Shown: positions 1-8,468 of the stretch, piece after piece
Position numbering within the stretch: position 1 is the stretch's first letter
Layout: the number at the start of each line of letters is the position of its first letter
Assembly: GCF_013303125.1 (NCBI RefSeq)
Contig: NZ_JABTTE010000014.1
Location: 32,802 to 96,801 of the forward strand
Direction of reading: 5' to 3'
Source of the DNA: Calidifontibacillus erzurumensis
GTDB taxonomy: Bacteria > Bacillota > Bacilli > Bacillales > Bacillaceae_J
DNA length: 64,000 nt
Notes under the pieces: model-generated
Told to the model about the DNA's origin: nothing
What the model saw: only the letters and a program-made list of their open reading frames with translations
The model's database searches: none
Program-made: the position numbers and the translations under genes

Positions 1-1181
1 AATGAAATACCTGAAAAACCCGAACCATCCAAACCAGTAATTGCACCAACAGTAGTTAATGTCACGGCTGCGATTTGGCCATTTAACGGCACTGTATGCG
101 CCAAGGCGATTCCTAAATCATTTACAAGACCAGTGGAATTTGTTGGAAGGAAATCTCCAATCATTTTTATAAAACCTGAGTCTCCAAGATAGAAAAAGGC
201 AGCAATTGGAATAACTGGTCCAAATACTTTAAATCCAAATTGAAATCCTTCAATTAAATAGGAGGTCGTTTTTTCCAAACCTTTATTTTTATGGGCAAGT
301 AGGCTAATGACTAAGAGAATAAAAATAGCTGTGCCACCAACTAATGCTGTTGCATCCCCGCCAGATAGATCAAGAATAAACATTGCTGCAACATCTAGTA
401 GAAATAATACTGGAATAAGGAAAGCTAAAAATTTTTTAACACGAGGGGAAAGCAAGCTTTTCATTAATTCCTCTTCCTGATTAGACGCATTTTCTGCAAC
501 CAGTGTCTTTTCTGTATTATTTTCTATCTTCAAGATGCCTTTACGAAGATCCCGCTTTAATAAAATAAATGCAGTGACAGTCGTGACGATACCCATTACG
601 AAAACTAATGGTACACTTGCTTCTACAACATCAAGAACCGGTATACCTGCTGCATCTGCCGTTAGTTTAGGAGCTCCTTGAATAATAAAATCCCCTGAAA
701 GTGCGATTCCATGTCCAAATAAGTTCATTGCCATAGCAACACCCAATGCCGGAAGCCCTACTCTAATCGCAACAGGCAGCATGACTGCGCCTAACAAAGC
801 TACTGCCGGTGATGGCCAGAAAAACCAAGAAATCACCATCATTAAAATTCCAATGATCCAAAAGGCAAGACCAGGAGTTTTTATTAATTTCGTAAATGGT
901 GAGATCATTACATCATTGATCCCTGTTCTCGTAAGCGCTTTACTCATTGAGACTATGATAGAAATGACTAATATGGTGCTTAGAAGCTCAGTAATTGTAA
1001 AAATAAAACTATTAAAAATACTGCTAATAGACGCACTTAAAGATTGAGTTGCAGTAAAAGCTAATAAAAAAATCCCTACGATACAAATGAACGTTGTATC
1101 TCTACGCATGATCATAAACCCAAGGATAAGAAAAATGAAAATCACATATATCCAATGGAGGGCTGTTAACTCAACACCCAT
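1..1181 (-). CDS. multipass permease, ion-transporter type (C-terminal end outside window)
   Basis: The frame opens with ATG at 1181, has an AGGAGG site at 1190-1195 eight bases upstream, and stays open to the window edge, so about 393 N-terminal codons are visible and the end is missing. The protein is mostly membrane segments in two halves, joined by a charged cytoplasm-like loop at about residues 210-250. Gly/Pro-rich re-entrant-like stretches occur near residues 120-135 and close to the edge. This two-half layout resembles the ion transporter superfamily (GntP, CitM, ArsB kinds), which move organic acids or ions across the membrane. The substrate is not recognisable. It is the only gene seen in its apparent transcription unit. 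Confidence 0.7.
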   Translation of the reverse strand, partial: MGVELTALHWIYVIFIFLILGFMIMRRDTTFICIVGIFLLAFTATQSLSASISSIFNSFIFTITELLSTILVISIIVSMSKALTRTGINDVMISPFTKLIKTPGLAFWIIGILMMVISWFFWPSPAVALLGAVMLPVAIRVGLPALGVAMAMNLFGHGIALSGDFIIQGAPKLTADAAGIPVLDVVEASVPLVFVMGIVTTVTAFILLKRDLRKGILKIENNTEKTLVAENASNQEEELMKSLLSPRVKKFLAFLIPVLFLLDVAAMFILDLSGGDATALVGGTAIFILLVISLLAHKNKGLEKTTSYLIEGFQFGFKVFGPVIPIAAFFYLGDSGFIKMIGDFLPTNSTGLVNDLGIALAHTVPLNGQIAAVTLTTVGAITGLDGSGFSGIS

Positions 1182-1434
1182 CGTAAGAACCTCCTATTGT
1201 TATAAATACCTATTGTTGTAGTATTAGGATATGAAATGGGTAAAAAGGTGTGATAAAAACCGTTTCCGCTATATAAAAACTTGTGCATCGTTTTTACTAT
1301 GTCATTTCGACTTATGAACACCTTCTTCCATGTTTTTATTTGTGGCAATTGAAGAAAACCTTTCCCCTAGAATTTTTTTAAGGCAATTTTACGTTACATT
1401 TTGGAGGATTTTTCTTTCATTTTTTCGCAAAATG

Positions 1435-1462
1435 AAAAAACCTCTCGGTTAACCAAGAGGTT
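1435..1462 (-). terminator. intrinsic terminator after the AbrB-family gene
   Basis: On the minus strand a 7-bp stem (AACCTCT/AGAGGTT, arms 1456-1462 and 1439-1445) with a 10-base loop runs into a T-tract. It lies directly after the stop codon at 1465. Confidence 0.85.
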
Positions 1463-1464
1463 GA

Positions 1465-2631
1465 TTAGGAACTTATACGATTTGATTTCATTAGATCATT
1501 CTTCTTGCGCAATTTTTCATTCATAAATTTAATAAACAAAGGAACAAACAAAATGACAAGAATGATCCGTAATGTTTGTACAGCTACTACGAATGTCGAT
1601 TCCGAATCTAATATCATTGAAACTGTTGCCATCTCAACAACTCCACCGGGAGCAAAAGCCAGTACAGAAGCAATAAATTGAATACCAGTGATTGCTGACA
1701 CAATATAGGCACACAAAAACATAGCTGCGATGAGCAAAATTGTACCGATTGTACCTACAATTACGATCTGTTTAATACCGACAAACATGCTCTTGCGAAA
1801 TTTCGCACCTATGCTTGCCCCTATTAATATTTGACCAAAAATTACTAAAAAATGAGGCCACCAAATAACTACATGCTCATTGAAGAACATTGGACTGATA
1901 GTCTCCAAAAGGAGAACCCCCAATAATGTTCCAAGAAGCCAAGGTGCTGGTAGTTTGATTCTTTTTCCAACTAGTACTCCAAAAAAAGCAAATACTAACC
2001 CGCAAACTGTCCAAATAATAGTAAAAGTTGAAAAATTCGCCGCAACTTGAACGAATTGGTCATTCCCAACGTTCTCAATGCTTGCAACTGGTTGTTGACC
2101 GCTTTGTGGCACCATTAAAAATAAAATAACAGGAATGATCGAAACGACGAAAAATACACGTATCGCTTGAACAGCGCTGACAATCCCAATATTTGCACCT
2201 ACTTCCTCTGCGATGACCGGCATCGATGCAACTCCACCGGGGGAAGTAGCTAAAAAACTAGTTAACAAATCGGTCTTACTAAATCGATATAAAAGAAATC
2301 CTGTACCGAATGAAAAAATAATTGAAAAAAGAAGAACGATTGCTACAATTAGCCAATGATCGTACAGTACGTTCATTACGGACAAATTTAAATTTTTTCC
2401 TAACTCAATGCCTAATAAAAATTGAGCTAGTTGAAACCAATTTTTTCCTAATTTACTTTTTTCATTGATACCAAGCGTTTTTGGCTGAAAATAGGTTAAT
2501 AGACATGCAACTATTAGCGAACCAATCATCCAGCCAATTGATAAGCCGAACATTGTAAATAGCAGTCCACCTAAGCCGCTTAAGAAAATAAACCAACTTT
2601 GTGAAAATAACCTAGCGGCCTTACTTTTCAT
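1465..2631 (-). CDS. AbrB-family membrane protein (duplicated-domain transporter-like)
   Basis: About 388 residues, nearly all membrane segments, in two related halves. Gly-rich stretches such as SPGGVASMPVIAEEVGAN in the first half and APGGVVEMATVSMILDS in the second show the internal duplication typical of the AbrB membrane family (Pfam AbrB). That family is often mislabelled as a transcriptional regulator or ammonia monooxygenase. It is presumed to be a transporter, but the substrate is unknown. The frame can extend upstream to a TTG at 2649, but the site AGAAGGA fits the ATG at 2631 (six bases) much better, so that start is used. It appears to be a single-gene unit closed by its own terminator. 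Confidence 0.8.
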   Translation of the reverse strand: MKSKAARLFSQSWFIFLSGLGGLLFTMFGLSIGWMIGSLIVACLLTYFQPKTLGINEKSKLGKNWFQLAQFLLGIELGKNLNLSVMNVLYDHWLIVAIVLLFSIIFSFGTGFLLYRFSKTDLLTSFLATSPGGVASMPVIAEEVGANIGIVSAVQAIRVFFVVSIIPVILFLMVPQSGQQPVASIENVGNDQFVQVAANFSTFTIIWTVCGLVFAFFGVLVGKRIKLPAPWLLGTLLGVLLLETISPMFFNEHVVIWWPHFLVIFGQILIGASIGAKFRKSMFVGIKQIVIVGTIGTILLIAAMFLCAYIVSAITGIQFIASVLAFAPGGVVEMATVSMILDSESTFVVAVQTLRIILVILFVPLFIKFMNEKLRKKNDLMKSNRISS

Positions 2632-2794
2632 TTCCATTCCTTCTTTCAAACAAAATCATTTATTTAAAGATAGTTATAACATAACCATTTAATTTTTTGT
2701 AATTTTATGTATTCTCCATAAACTTATTTTTTAATAAAACTACAATTTTAGGCAAGGCTATGTATTGAAAAATATTTTCTAGGAGGCATCAAAG

Positions 2795-2959
2795 ATGACA
2801 AAGCAAAAAAAGAAACGCGAAAAATTTGACGAAAAGAAAAGTGCAGCTCCGATAGACGTATTAGCTGAAGAATTTGGAAATGAATATGCTGAAGCTACTT
2901 TCAGCAAAGAAGTGAATGCTTCAGAACATGCTGCCCGAAAGCAATTTGATAAACAGTAA
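2795..2959 (+). CDS. small protein resembling one repeat of a gamma-type acid-soluble spore protein
   Basis: A 54-residue gene with a strong AGGAGG site seven to nine bases before ATG. The N-terminus is very basic (TKQKKKREKF). The middle reads EEFGNEYAEATFSKEV and is followed by an Asn/Ala/Lys/Gln-rich tail. This resembles the FG-T-EFASET...V..QN unit repeated in gamma-type small acid-soluble spore proteins (SspE), but here there is only one copy and the GPR-cleavage-like segment is altered. The assignment is an inference from that short likeness; it could also be a YfhD-like small spore protein. No terminator was clear downstream. Confidence 0.5.
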   Translation: MTKQKKKREKFDEKKSAAPIDVLAEEFGNEYAEATFSKEVNASEHAARKQFDKQ

Positions 2960-3000
2960 TAAAAAAGCTGTTATCATCACTTGTATTTTTATCAAACAAA

Positions 3001-3048
3001 AACTGCACCTCTAATTGTTAGGCTGTATCTAACAATTGGGGTGCAGTT
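3001..3048 (-). terminator. long intrinsic terminator hairpin
   Basis: An almost perfect inverted repeat (AACTGCACC...GGGTGCAGTT with a further AATTGTTAG/CTAACAATT stem inside) is followed on the minus strand by TTTTTGTTTG. It ends the small gene at 3067-3231. No T-tract follows on the plus strand. Confidence 0.8.
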
Positions 3049-3066
3049 CGTGGGTGCCTTTTATAA

Positions 3067-3231
3067 TTAACCTAAAAATTGGTTGATCGCAATTTGATCG
3101 AGCATGTATTCAATATTTGATAATCTTCCAGCATGTTCATCGGTAAAATCTCCGCTCATTTGCAGTTCCAAGAGAGTTGCCCTCTCGTTTTCCAACGTTT
3201 TTTGCCACGCAATAAGTTTTTCATTCAACAC
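3067..3231 (-). CDS. small conserved-looking hypothetical protein
   Basis: A 54-residue soluble, helical protein (starts MLNEKLIAWQKTLENER, if GTG is read as Met). The open frame extends to an ATG at 3288, but no ribosome site precedes that codon. GGGG seven bases before the GTG at 3231 makes the shorter form likelier. I do not recognise the family. The sequence is leucine and glutamate rich, with no membrane segment or cysteine. It stands alone between two terminators or gene ends, just downstream of the nucleobase permease. Confidence 0.55.
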   Translation of the reverse strand: MLNEKLIAWQKTLENERATLLELQMSGDFTDEHAGRLSNIEYMLDQIAINQFLG

Positions 3232-3314
3232 AAACCATCCCCTATCAACGAAGTTTTTCTTATTTTGTACTGTATAAACTTTGTTCATTCTGAGATGGTT
3301 TTATTTAAAAATTA

Positions 3315-4616
3315 TTAAGCTGCTTCTTTTATATTATCCCATTTAATCATTTTTTCAGTGAGTATTGCAATAATAACTCCCATAATGAAACCATTGCTAA
3401 TAATTGGGCGAAGGATGATCGGGATACTGTTGAATAGACTGCTGTCCATATTCATAATACTAACCCCTATTAATAAAGGTGCTGCCAATCTGTAAATCGT
3501 TTTAGAGTTGAAAACATAACCGTTTAAGCTTTTTAAAGATGTACCTAATAATTGCAGATAAGCGACAAATAAAACAGCATTTCCTACTGTCATTGGCATT
3601 GTTGATAAAAATGATCCGAGAAATGGGAAAACGCCCAATAACACCATTAATCCTCCACTAATTATAAAAGGTTTGCGGTCAAAGATACGCGTACTTTCCA
3701 AAAAGCCGATCGATGAAGCAAACGGAGTATATGAAACAAGACCTAGAAAAGCTGCACCAATGGAATAAAAGCCAGTTAATAAATAAGATCTTTTAAATTG
3801 CCTTTCCGTCGGTCTTTCATGAAATAGATTTGCTGCAGCCTGAATAGATGCGATCGTATTGCTCAAATTAATGAGGCCTGCCAGAAAGGTAACAGTCACA
3901 ATTCCAATATTCAAGTTAGGCCATCCCAATGGAAAGATTAAAATAAAAGACGGTTCTCCATTGAAAGATTCACTTTGGAAGAAAATTGCATATATAACCC
4001 AGCCGACAACCATACCAATCAAAATAGAAAAATTTGCGATCACTTCATTTCCTTTAATAATTAATAAACTAACGATTACAACAATTCCAATTGATAATAA
4101 TGCAACAGGTATATCGATCGTCCCATCTTCATTGACTTTAAACATTCCTTTGAAAAAAATAAGGATTAATTGAAATGTCAGTAAAAATAAATAAACACTC
4201 ATGACCATCGGTGTAAAGATGCGGTGCAATAAATGAATGAGATTTAATTTTACAAATAAAATAGCAACAACACCGGCAAGCAATAATCCAGTCGCAATTC
4301 CGCCTCCAATTTCCGAATAGCTTAATCCTAATGTTTGCGCAGATATACATAAATGAAGAATAAGTCCCCAAATAACGCCGGAATGGCCTTCCATGAGTGG
4401 ATATCGATGGCCAAAATAGCCTTGCAGCATACAGGCTAATCCCGTAAAAATTAATGAGCTTCTAAGCATTGAAGCAATCACATCAGGTGATAAATGAAAA
4501 GCTGTACCAATTGAAACAGGTACAACGACCGTATTTGCAAAAATAAAAAACAACCATTGAATGGATGCGAATGATAATTTCCAGTCTATTGAAATCTTTC
4601 CCCCATTATTTTTCAT
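3315..4616 (-). CDS. NCS2-family nucleobase (uracil/xanthine type) permease
   Basis: A 433-residue integral membrane protein with 12-14 hydrophobic segments, within the usual NCS2 size range. It imports purines or pyrimidines by cation symport in the characterised members. The family look comes from the early VVVPVSIGTAFHLSPD stretch, the GHRYPLMEGHSGVIWGL region and the Glu/Thr-rich turn SYTPFASSIGFLEST around residues 295-310. The ATG at 4616 follows GGGGG by six bases. The substrate cannot be read from the sequence. No purine riboswitch was found in the leader. Confidence 0.8.
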   Translation of the reverse strand: MKNNGGKISIDWKLSFASIQWLFFIFANTVVVPVSIGTAFHLSPDVIASMLRSSLIFTGLACMLQGYFGHRYPLMEGHSGVIWGLILHLCISAQTLGLSYSEIGGGIATGLLLAGVVAILFVKLNLIHLLHRIFTPMVMSVYLFLLTFQLILIFFKGMFKVNEDGTIDIPVALLSIGIVVIVSLLIIKGNEVIANFSILIGMVVGWVIYAIFFQSESFNGEPSFILIFPLGWPNLNIGIVTVTFLAGLINLSNTIASIQAAANLFHERPTERQFKRSYLLTGFYSIGAAFLGLVSYTPFASSIGFLESTRIFDRKPFIISGGLMVLLGVFPFLGSFLSTMPMTVGNAVLFVAYLQLLGTSLKSLNGYVFNSKTIYRLAAPLLIGVSIMNMDSSLFNSIPIILRPIISNGFIMGVIIAILTEKMIKWDNIKEAA

Positions 4617-5145
4617 AAAAAACCCCCATTAAACGGAAAAGATAATCCCCTCATCATAAAGCTATATTACAATAATCCAACATATTATTAAAGAAATATG
4701 AAACGTTCTTTTCAAAATAGAATGTCGATGCCAATTTAATAATGGTGGAAAGATCAAACTCATTTATTATTCTTAATAGGTAATGACAACTATACTAAAA
4801 AACTGAAGAATGTAGAAAAAGAAGACAAGGGTTCAAATGTAAGGATGCTGTTTTAAAGGGATTTATTGCTCTTAGATAGAAAAAGCTATGGAGAATATAA
4901 TGAGCGGAATAACAACTCTCCAGAAGGAATGGATTATAAACACTTGAAGAATGGCTTCTTTGAAGGCATATTACTTTTGATACAGGTTCATTTCACATTA
5001 TTTTTTTCAATTTCTCGTTTATTCCAAGTAGATCATTGAATTTCTTACAGTATTTTTCTTCTTGTAATCCGTTCTTTACACCGTTTTAAAACAAGAAAGT
5101 GGTGTTATCTATTATTTTTAAGAGCTTGCTCATAAGTCAATATAG
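4617..5145. other. gene-free stretch
   Basis: About 530 bases without a convincing gene. It contains only short coding-like open runs that lack starts or are cut by stops (for example 28 codons on the minus strand near 4993-5082). It may be decayed coding DNA plus the leader of the permease; nothing definite was recognised. Confidence 0.5.
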
Positions 5146-5177
5146 AAGCCAAACGGCAAAAGTTCACCGTTTGGCTT
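5146..5177 (-). terminator. hairpin downstream of a small minus-strand gene
   Basis: An 11-bp perfect stem (AAGCCAAACGG/CCGTTTGGCTT) with a 10-base loop lies 34 bases after the stop at 5211. The following minus-strand bases are only weakly T-rich, so termination is probable rather than certain. Confidence 0.55.
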
Positions 5178-5210
5178 AAAATAATTATATCCTTCTTAAA
5201 AAGAAAATTA

Positions 5211-5375
5211 TCACTTGTTATGAAGTCTCCTTGATTTACTTCCTTTTTTTGAACGGTATTCTTTTCCTTTATTGTCATCACCGCTTTCTAAATCAACGCC
5301 GTGCATGACGTCAGCAGTCCCTAGTTCAGGTGCTCCTTGATTTTTACTTTCAAACTTTGGATTTCGATTTGTCAA
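5211..5375 (-). CDS. small hydrophilic hypothetical protein
   Basis: A 54-residue frame beginning with TTG at 5375, six bases after AGGGGTG. The protein is highly charged. It has Asn, Gly and Asp in the first two thirds (SKNQGAPELGTADVMHGVD) and a basic tail (RSKKGSKSRRLHNK). No membrane segment is present. I do not recognise a family. The size, composition and position beside other tiny spore-like genes suggest a small spore protein, which is inference only. Confidence 0.5.
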   Translation of the reverse strand: MTNRNPKFESKNQGAPELGTADVMHGVDLESGDDNKGKEYRSKKGSKSRRLHNK

Positions 5376-5493
5376 ACCATTCACCCCTTTTTCTATTCTC
5401 TCCTTAGTTTAAATATCAATGTCCATTTTCATTCACATAATCTCTTTTAACGAAGCAAACATTAAGGAATAAATAATACATGGAGGAGTTAAC

Positions 5494-5895
5494 ATGAAAA
5501 AAATTTCTTGGATGACTTACATTATGCTAATCTTGGCAAGTTACCGCTTAACTCATTTAATTGTTTTTGACAAAATTACCGAATTCATTCGCGATCCTTT
5601 TATGACAGTCGTATATAAAAAAGATGCCCATGGACATACGTATAGAAAAAAAGTCCCTAAAAACAATTTCGGCTATTTACTAAATTGTTATTGGTGTTCA
5701 GGGGTGTGGAGTGCTTTATTAATTGGCATGGCCTATTTATTAAAGCCAAAACTGACACAAAGATTCATATTCATCTTATCGCTTGCAGGTGCACAATCGA
5801 TTATTGAAACTTTTGTAGGGGTTGGAACAAAAACGATTCATTATTTATCTTCATTAGAACAAAATGCCCAAACTGAAAAAATGGATAGCCAATAA
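5494..5895 (+). CDS. DUF1360 family protein (YjcA-like)
   Basis: 133 residues starting at ATG 5494 behind GGAGG. An N-terminal membrane segment (residues 7-25) is followed by SYRLTHLIVFDKITEFIRDPF and a short loop with LNCYWCSGVWSALLIG. The CxxC-type WCSGVW region next to a second membrane segment is typical of DUF1360 proteins such as B. subtilis YjcA, a sporulation-associated protein of unknown activity. A third hydrophobic stretch follows at about 90-110. It is on the plus strand and begins a run of small plus-strand genes up to 6.8 kb. Confidence 0.7.
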   Translation: MKKISWMTYIMLILASYRLTHLIVFDKITEFIRDPFMTVVYKKDAHGHTYRKKVPKNNFGYLLNCYWCSGVWSALLIGMAYLLKPKLTQRFIFILSLAGAQSIIETFVGVGTKTIHYLSSLEQNAQTEKMDSQ

Positions 5896-6000
5896 CACAA
5901 TAAATGGTCCCTCATAAAATATTAGAAAAACAAGTAATTTGACCAATGGAAAATAATTTAAATTCAAATAAAAATCTTTTTGTATTTTGGAGGGATTCAT

Positions 6001-6387
6001 TTGCATTCTTATGAAGTAATGCCAAACTTTTTCTATCCAACAGATTATCATTTCTTTTATCGTCAACAAAACTTTGTTACCCAATTAACGGAAGAATTTC
6101 GCAGGCAACATTCTGATGTAATAAACGAGCTTGCTTTAAATGGAATGGACAATCGTTTAATTACGTATATTTTGCAAACAGTGATTCATTTTACGATAAC
6201 AAACGCCCATTACTACAGCGGCTCTTTAAGCATGAGAACTAATCAATTATATGAATTATTACTACAAAGAGAACAATGGTTCAGTTATTTATTCCGAGCT
6301 TACCGCTTTTCTATAAACCAAATGAAACGTATTACACGTACAATCATTAAATTTACACTTCAACAAATAAGACCTATTTATTATTAA
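6001..6387 (+). CDS. hypothetical protein, Tyr/Phe/Arg rich
   Basis: 128 residues. The likely start is the TTG at 6001, six bases after GGAGGG (5989-5994); the frame is open slightly further upstream without a better site. The sequence is rich in Tyr, Phe, Asn and Gln at the start (YEVMPNFFYPTDYHFFYRQQ) and basic at the end (MKRITRTIIKFTLQQIRPIYY). No signal peptide or clear membrane span is present. The family was not recognised. The aromatic-rich composition is common among spore-coat proteins, but that is only a suggestion. Confidence 0.55.
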   Translation: MHSYEVMPNFFYPTDYHFFYRQQNFVTQLTEEFRRQHSDVINELALNGMDNRLITYILQTVIHFTITNAHYYSGSLSMRTNQLYELLLQREQWFSYLFRAYRFSINQMKRITRTIIKFTLQQIRPIYY

Positions 6388-6450
6388 TCTGAATGAAACA
6401 GTAGTGCAATTTCACATATTAATACTGAAATATATGTAAAGGAGTTGATG

Positions 6451-6594
6451 ATGGGCATGGGTAGAGGGAAAGCTTTCAATCATAAGAGAAAAGGACATGA
6501 AAACCAACCACCAAAATATGCAACAAATGATCCTGAATTTTCATCCGAACCTCTACAAGGACAAAAAGATAATAATAATAAGGAGCAACAATAA
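6451..6594 (+). CDS. tiny basic protein, spore-protein-like
   Basis: 47 residues, starting at ATG 6451 six bases after AAAGGAG; the in-frame ATG codons at 6448 and 6457 fit the site less well. The N-terminus MGMGRGKAFNHKRKGHENQP is Gly/Arg/Lys rich, and the rest is Asn/Gln/Glu rich with TNDPEFSSE. This pattern recalls YfhD-type and other minor small acid-soluble spore proteins, but no confident family match can be made. The stop is 18 bases before the next small gene, so the two are probably co-transcribed. Confidence 0.5.
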   Translation: MGMGRGKAFNHKRKGHENQPPKYATNDPEFSSEPLQGQKDNNNKEQQ

Positions 6595-6612
6595 TTCAAG
6601 GGGTGAGCAAGG

Positions 6613-6777
6613 ATGCCATATCCAAGATATCAAAAGGCAAATAAAAATCATTACCATGCAAAAACAATTAACAACAATTTGGAGTTTTCCGAAGAATTGA
6701 CTGATATGATCTTCGATTATGTGCAAAAGAAACCAGTCCCTCAAAAAACGAAAGAATTTGGTGGAATTGAATTTTAG
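6613..6777 (+). CDS. tiny hypothetical protein
   Basis: 54 residues from ATG 6613, preceded by AAGGGGTGA. The first third is polar with Tyr, His and Lys (PYPRYQKANKNHYHAK). It is followed by NNNLEFSEELTDMIFDYVQKK, a likely amphipathic helix, and a short tail. It lies 18 bases after another tiny gene and is probably in the same unit. No family recognised. Confidence 0.5.
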   Translation: MPYPRYQKANKNHYHAKTINNNLEFSEELTDMIFDYVQKKPVPQKTKEFGGIEF

Positions 6778-6957
6778 CTTAGTACCTTTGTGCATTTAAA
6801 AAAAAAGACTTTGATCATCCTTTAATCAAATAACAATTTATTACAGAGACATACACCGCCCCAGCTATAAAAACTAGAATAGATCTGAATTGTTGTTGCC
6901 TTATTGTAAAAACTAAACCTTGATTTAAACTTAGACCTTAAATTAAATCATGTTAAC

Positions 6958-6989
6958 AAAAAAAGCGCAAAATCAATTGCGCTTTTTTT
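6958..6989. terminator. bidirectional intrinsic terminator
   Basis: A perfect stem (GCGCAA/TTGCGC, extended by A7/T7 runs) with a six-base loop has T-runs on both strands. It serves the minus-strand gene ending at 6988 and could also stop plus-strand transcription from the small genes. Confidence 0.85.
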
Positions 6990-7290
6990 AGTAAGTGGAA
7001 AAACCAGCAACTTTGTTCATAAGTGGACGGTTTTGCAATTTATAACTTTCAATTGCTTCAGTTTTATTTGGCTGGTCGATTTGGGCTATTTTGTCCATCT
7101 TTCTCTCAATCTCATCTAATCTCTTTTCAAACTCTTCCAATTCATTGCGATGGTGGAGGACTTGGATAGAAACGATATCATCGGCCTTTTGAGAGAGCTG
7201 AAGTTCAATCTCATTTAATTTAGATAAAAGCTGTTCAAAACGTTGTTCCCAAGCTTCAAAATTCGTTGCATTCAAAACACCGCTTTTCAT
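6988..7290 (-). CDS. coiled-coil hypothetical protein
   Basis: 100 residues from the ATG at 7290, which sits behind GGAGGGG; an upstream in-frame start at 7359 lacks a good site. Residues about 10-70 have heptad spacing of Leu/Ile with many Glu/Lys (WEQRFEQLLSKLNEIELQL and ELEEFEKRLDEIERKMDKI), so a coiled coil is likely. The tail is polar. There is no signal peptide or membrane span. The family was not recognised. It is convergent with the small plus-strand genes and divergent from sspM. Confidence 0.6.
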   Translation of the reverse strand: MKSGVLNATNFEAWEQRFEQLLSKLNEIELQLSQKADDIVSIQVLHHRNELEEFEKRLDEIERKMDKIAQIDQPNKTEAIESYKLQNRPLMNKVAGFSTY

Positions 7291-7492
7291 AATGATCCCC
7301 TCCCGCGAATTTTTTTTATATATTCGCTCCTTTTTATTAAGTCCCTGCATAGATGACAAAACTAGTTTTCATTCGGCAAAAGTAGTGTAAATGTTTTATT
7401 TTACTCTACTTTCGACAACAAAACCACCTTCTTTATTCTTGAATGAAATACTCTTTTCAGCCAACACTATTGGAAAAGGAGGTGTGTTAAAA

Positions 7493-7600
7493 ATGAGCAA
7501 AAGAAAAAAAGAAAAGAAGAAGAACGAAGCTATTCAAGAAGAAAGAAAAACCGGTTTTGGCGATAAAAAACTTGAAGGACCAAACAGACCTGCTGAATAG
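7493..7600 (+). CDS. sspM: small acid-soluble spore protein M
   Basis: 35 residues from ATG 7493 behind a near-perfect AAAAGGAGGTG. The protein is a Lys/Glu-rich head followed by the C-terminal signature DKKLEGPNRPAE, matching the DKKLGGPNRP end of SspM, a minor forespore protein of B. subtilis. Location near recU also agrees with the B. subtilis order, although yppC, which lies between them there, is not present here. SspM is packed in the spore core; its molecular role is unknown. Confidence 0.85.
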   Translation: MSKRKKEKKKNEAIQEERKTGFGDKKLEGPNRPAE

Positions 7601-7608
7601 AAAAAATT

Positions 7609-7640
7609 CGCTTGGATCCAAAAAGTCCAAGCGTTTTTTT
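7609..7640 (+). terminator. intrinsic terminator of sspM
   Basis: An 8-bp stem (CGCTTGGA/TCCAAGCG) with a nine-base loop is followed by seven T residues. Confidence 0.9.
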
Positions 7641-7806
7641 GCCTTAAGATCTGTAACTGTTTTTAGCTAAAAAGAACCATTCTAATAAATGTTTAGTTGA
7701 CATAAAATTTATTATATAAATGAGGATGTAAAATCATGTGCTAAATTTAGTGAAGTATGCTATAGTTATTATTTTAGAGGAACGTTTTTGAGGGGATATG
7801 AAAATT

Positions 7807-8409
7807 ATGATACGATATCCAAATGGACAAGCTTATGTTCAAACAACCACAAAGCTTTCACAAAAAACTATAAACCCAAACTATTCAAACCGCGGAATGA
7901 CATTGGAAGAAGATATTAATGAAAGCAATTTATATTATTTAACCAATGGTATTGCTGTTATTCATAAAAAACCGACACCCGTACAAATCGTTTCAGTCGA
8001 TTATCCTAAAAGAAGTGCAGCTGTTATAAAAGAGGCATATTTTAAGCAGCAATCGACTACAGATTATAATGGTGTCTACCGTGGAAAGTATATTGATTTT
8101 GAAGCTAAGGAAACAAAAAATAAAACTTCTTTTCCTTTGCAAAATTTCCATGAACACCAGATTGAACATATGAAAGCAGTCGTAAAACAAGGGGGAATTT
8201 GCTTTGTCCTTTTACGTTTTACAAACAGTGATGAAGTATTTTTGTTAGAAGCAAAGCATTTATTTCCTTACTGGGATGAAAGTATAAAAGGAGGACGAAA
8301 ATCGATCCCCAAAAAAATCATTGAAACAATTGGATATCATGTTCCGATTCATTTACATCCAAGAATTGATTATTTAAAAGTCATTGACCATCTTTACTTT
8401 AACCAATAA
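7807..8409 (+). CDS. recU: Holliday junction resolvase RecU
   Basis: The enzyme cuts Holliday junctions during recombination repair and chromosome segregation. The protein is about 200 residues, as usual. The family nuclease residues are visible: Asp86 in TTDYNG, and Glu99 and Lys101 in DFEAKETK, corresponding to the PD-(D/E)xK core. An in-frame ATG at 7798 lies only two bases from AGGGG; the ATG at 7807 gives the family-typical MIRYPNG start and is preferred. recU is followed 59 bases later by ponA, the usual pair in Bacillaceae. Confidence 0.95.
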   Translation: MIRYPNGQAYVQTTTKLSQKTINPNYSNRGMTLEEDINESNLYYLTNGIAVIHKKPTPVQIVSVDYPKRSAAVIKEAYFKQQSTTDYNGVYRGKYIDFEAKETKNKTSFPLQNFHEHQIEHMKAVVKQGGICFVLLRFTNSDEVFLLEAKHLFPYWDESIKGGRKSIPKKIIETIGYHVPIHLHPRIDYLKVIDHLYFNQ

Positions 8410-8468
8410 TGGCATATTTATAATCTATTTTTAACAACATTTTATTGGAAGTTTGAAAGGCAGGTATT

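Noticed and set aside
781..1047. 88-codon plus-strand open frame near the left edge
   Set aside because: Lies fully antisense to the permease frame, which has a strong ribosome site and membrane-protein composition.
1252..1269. cre-like sequence upstream of the first permease
   Set aside because: Two mismatches at conserved positions of the CcpA consensus; too weak to list.
4617..4860. Purine riboswitch before the NCS2 permease
   Set aside because: Leader searched by eye for the conserved purine aptamer loops; none found.
4993..5082. Short minus-strand coding-like run (GLQEEKYCKKFNDLLG)
   Set aside because: No start codon or ribosome site and a stop just upstream; at most a gene remnant.
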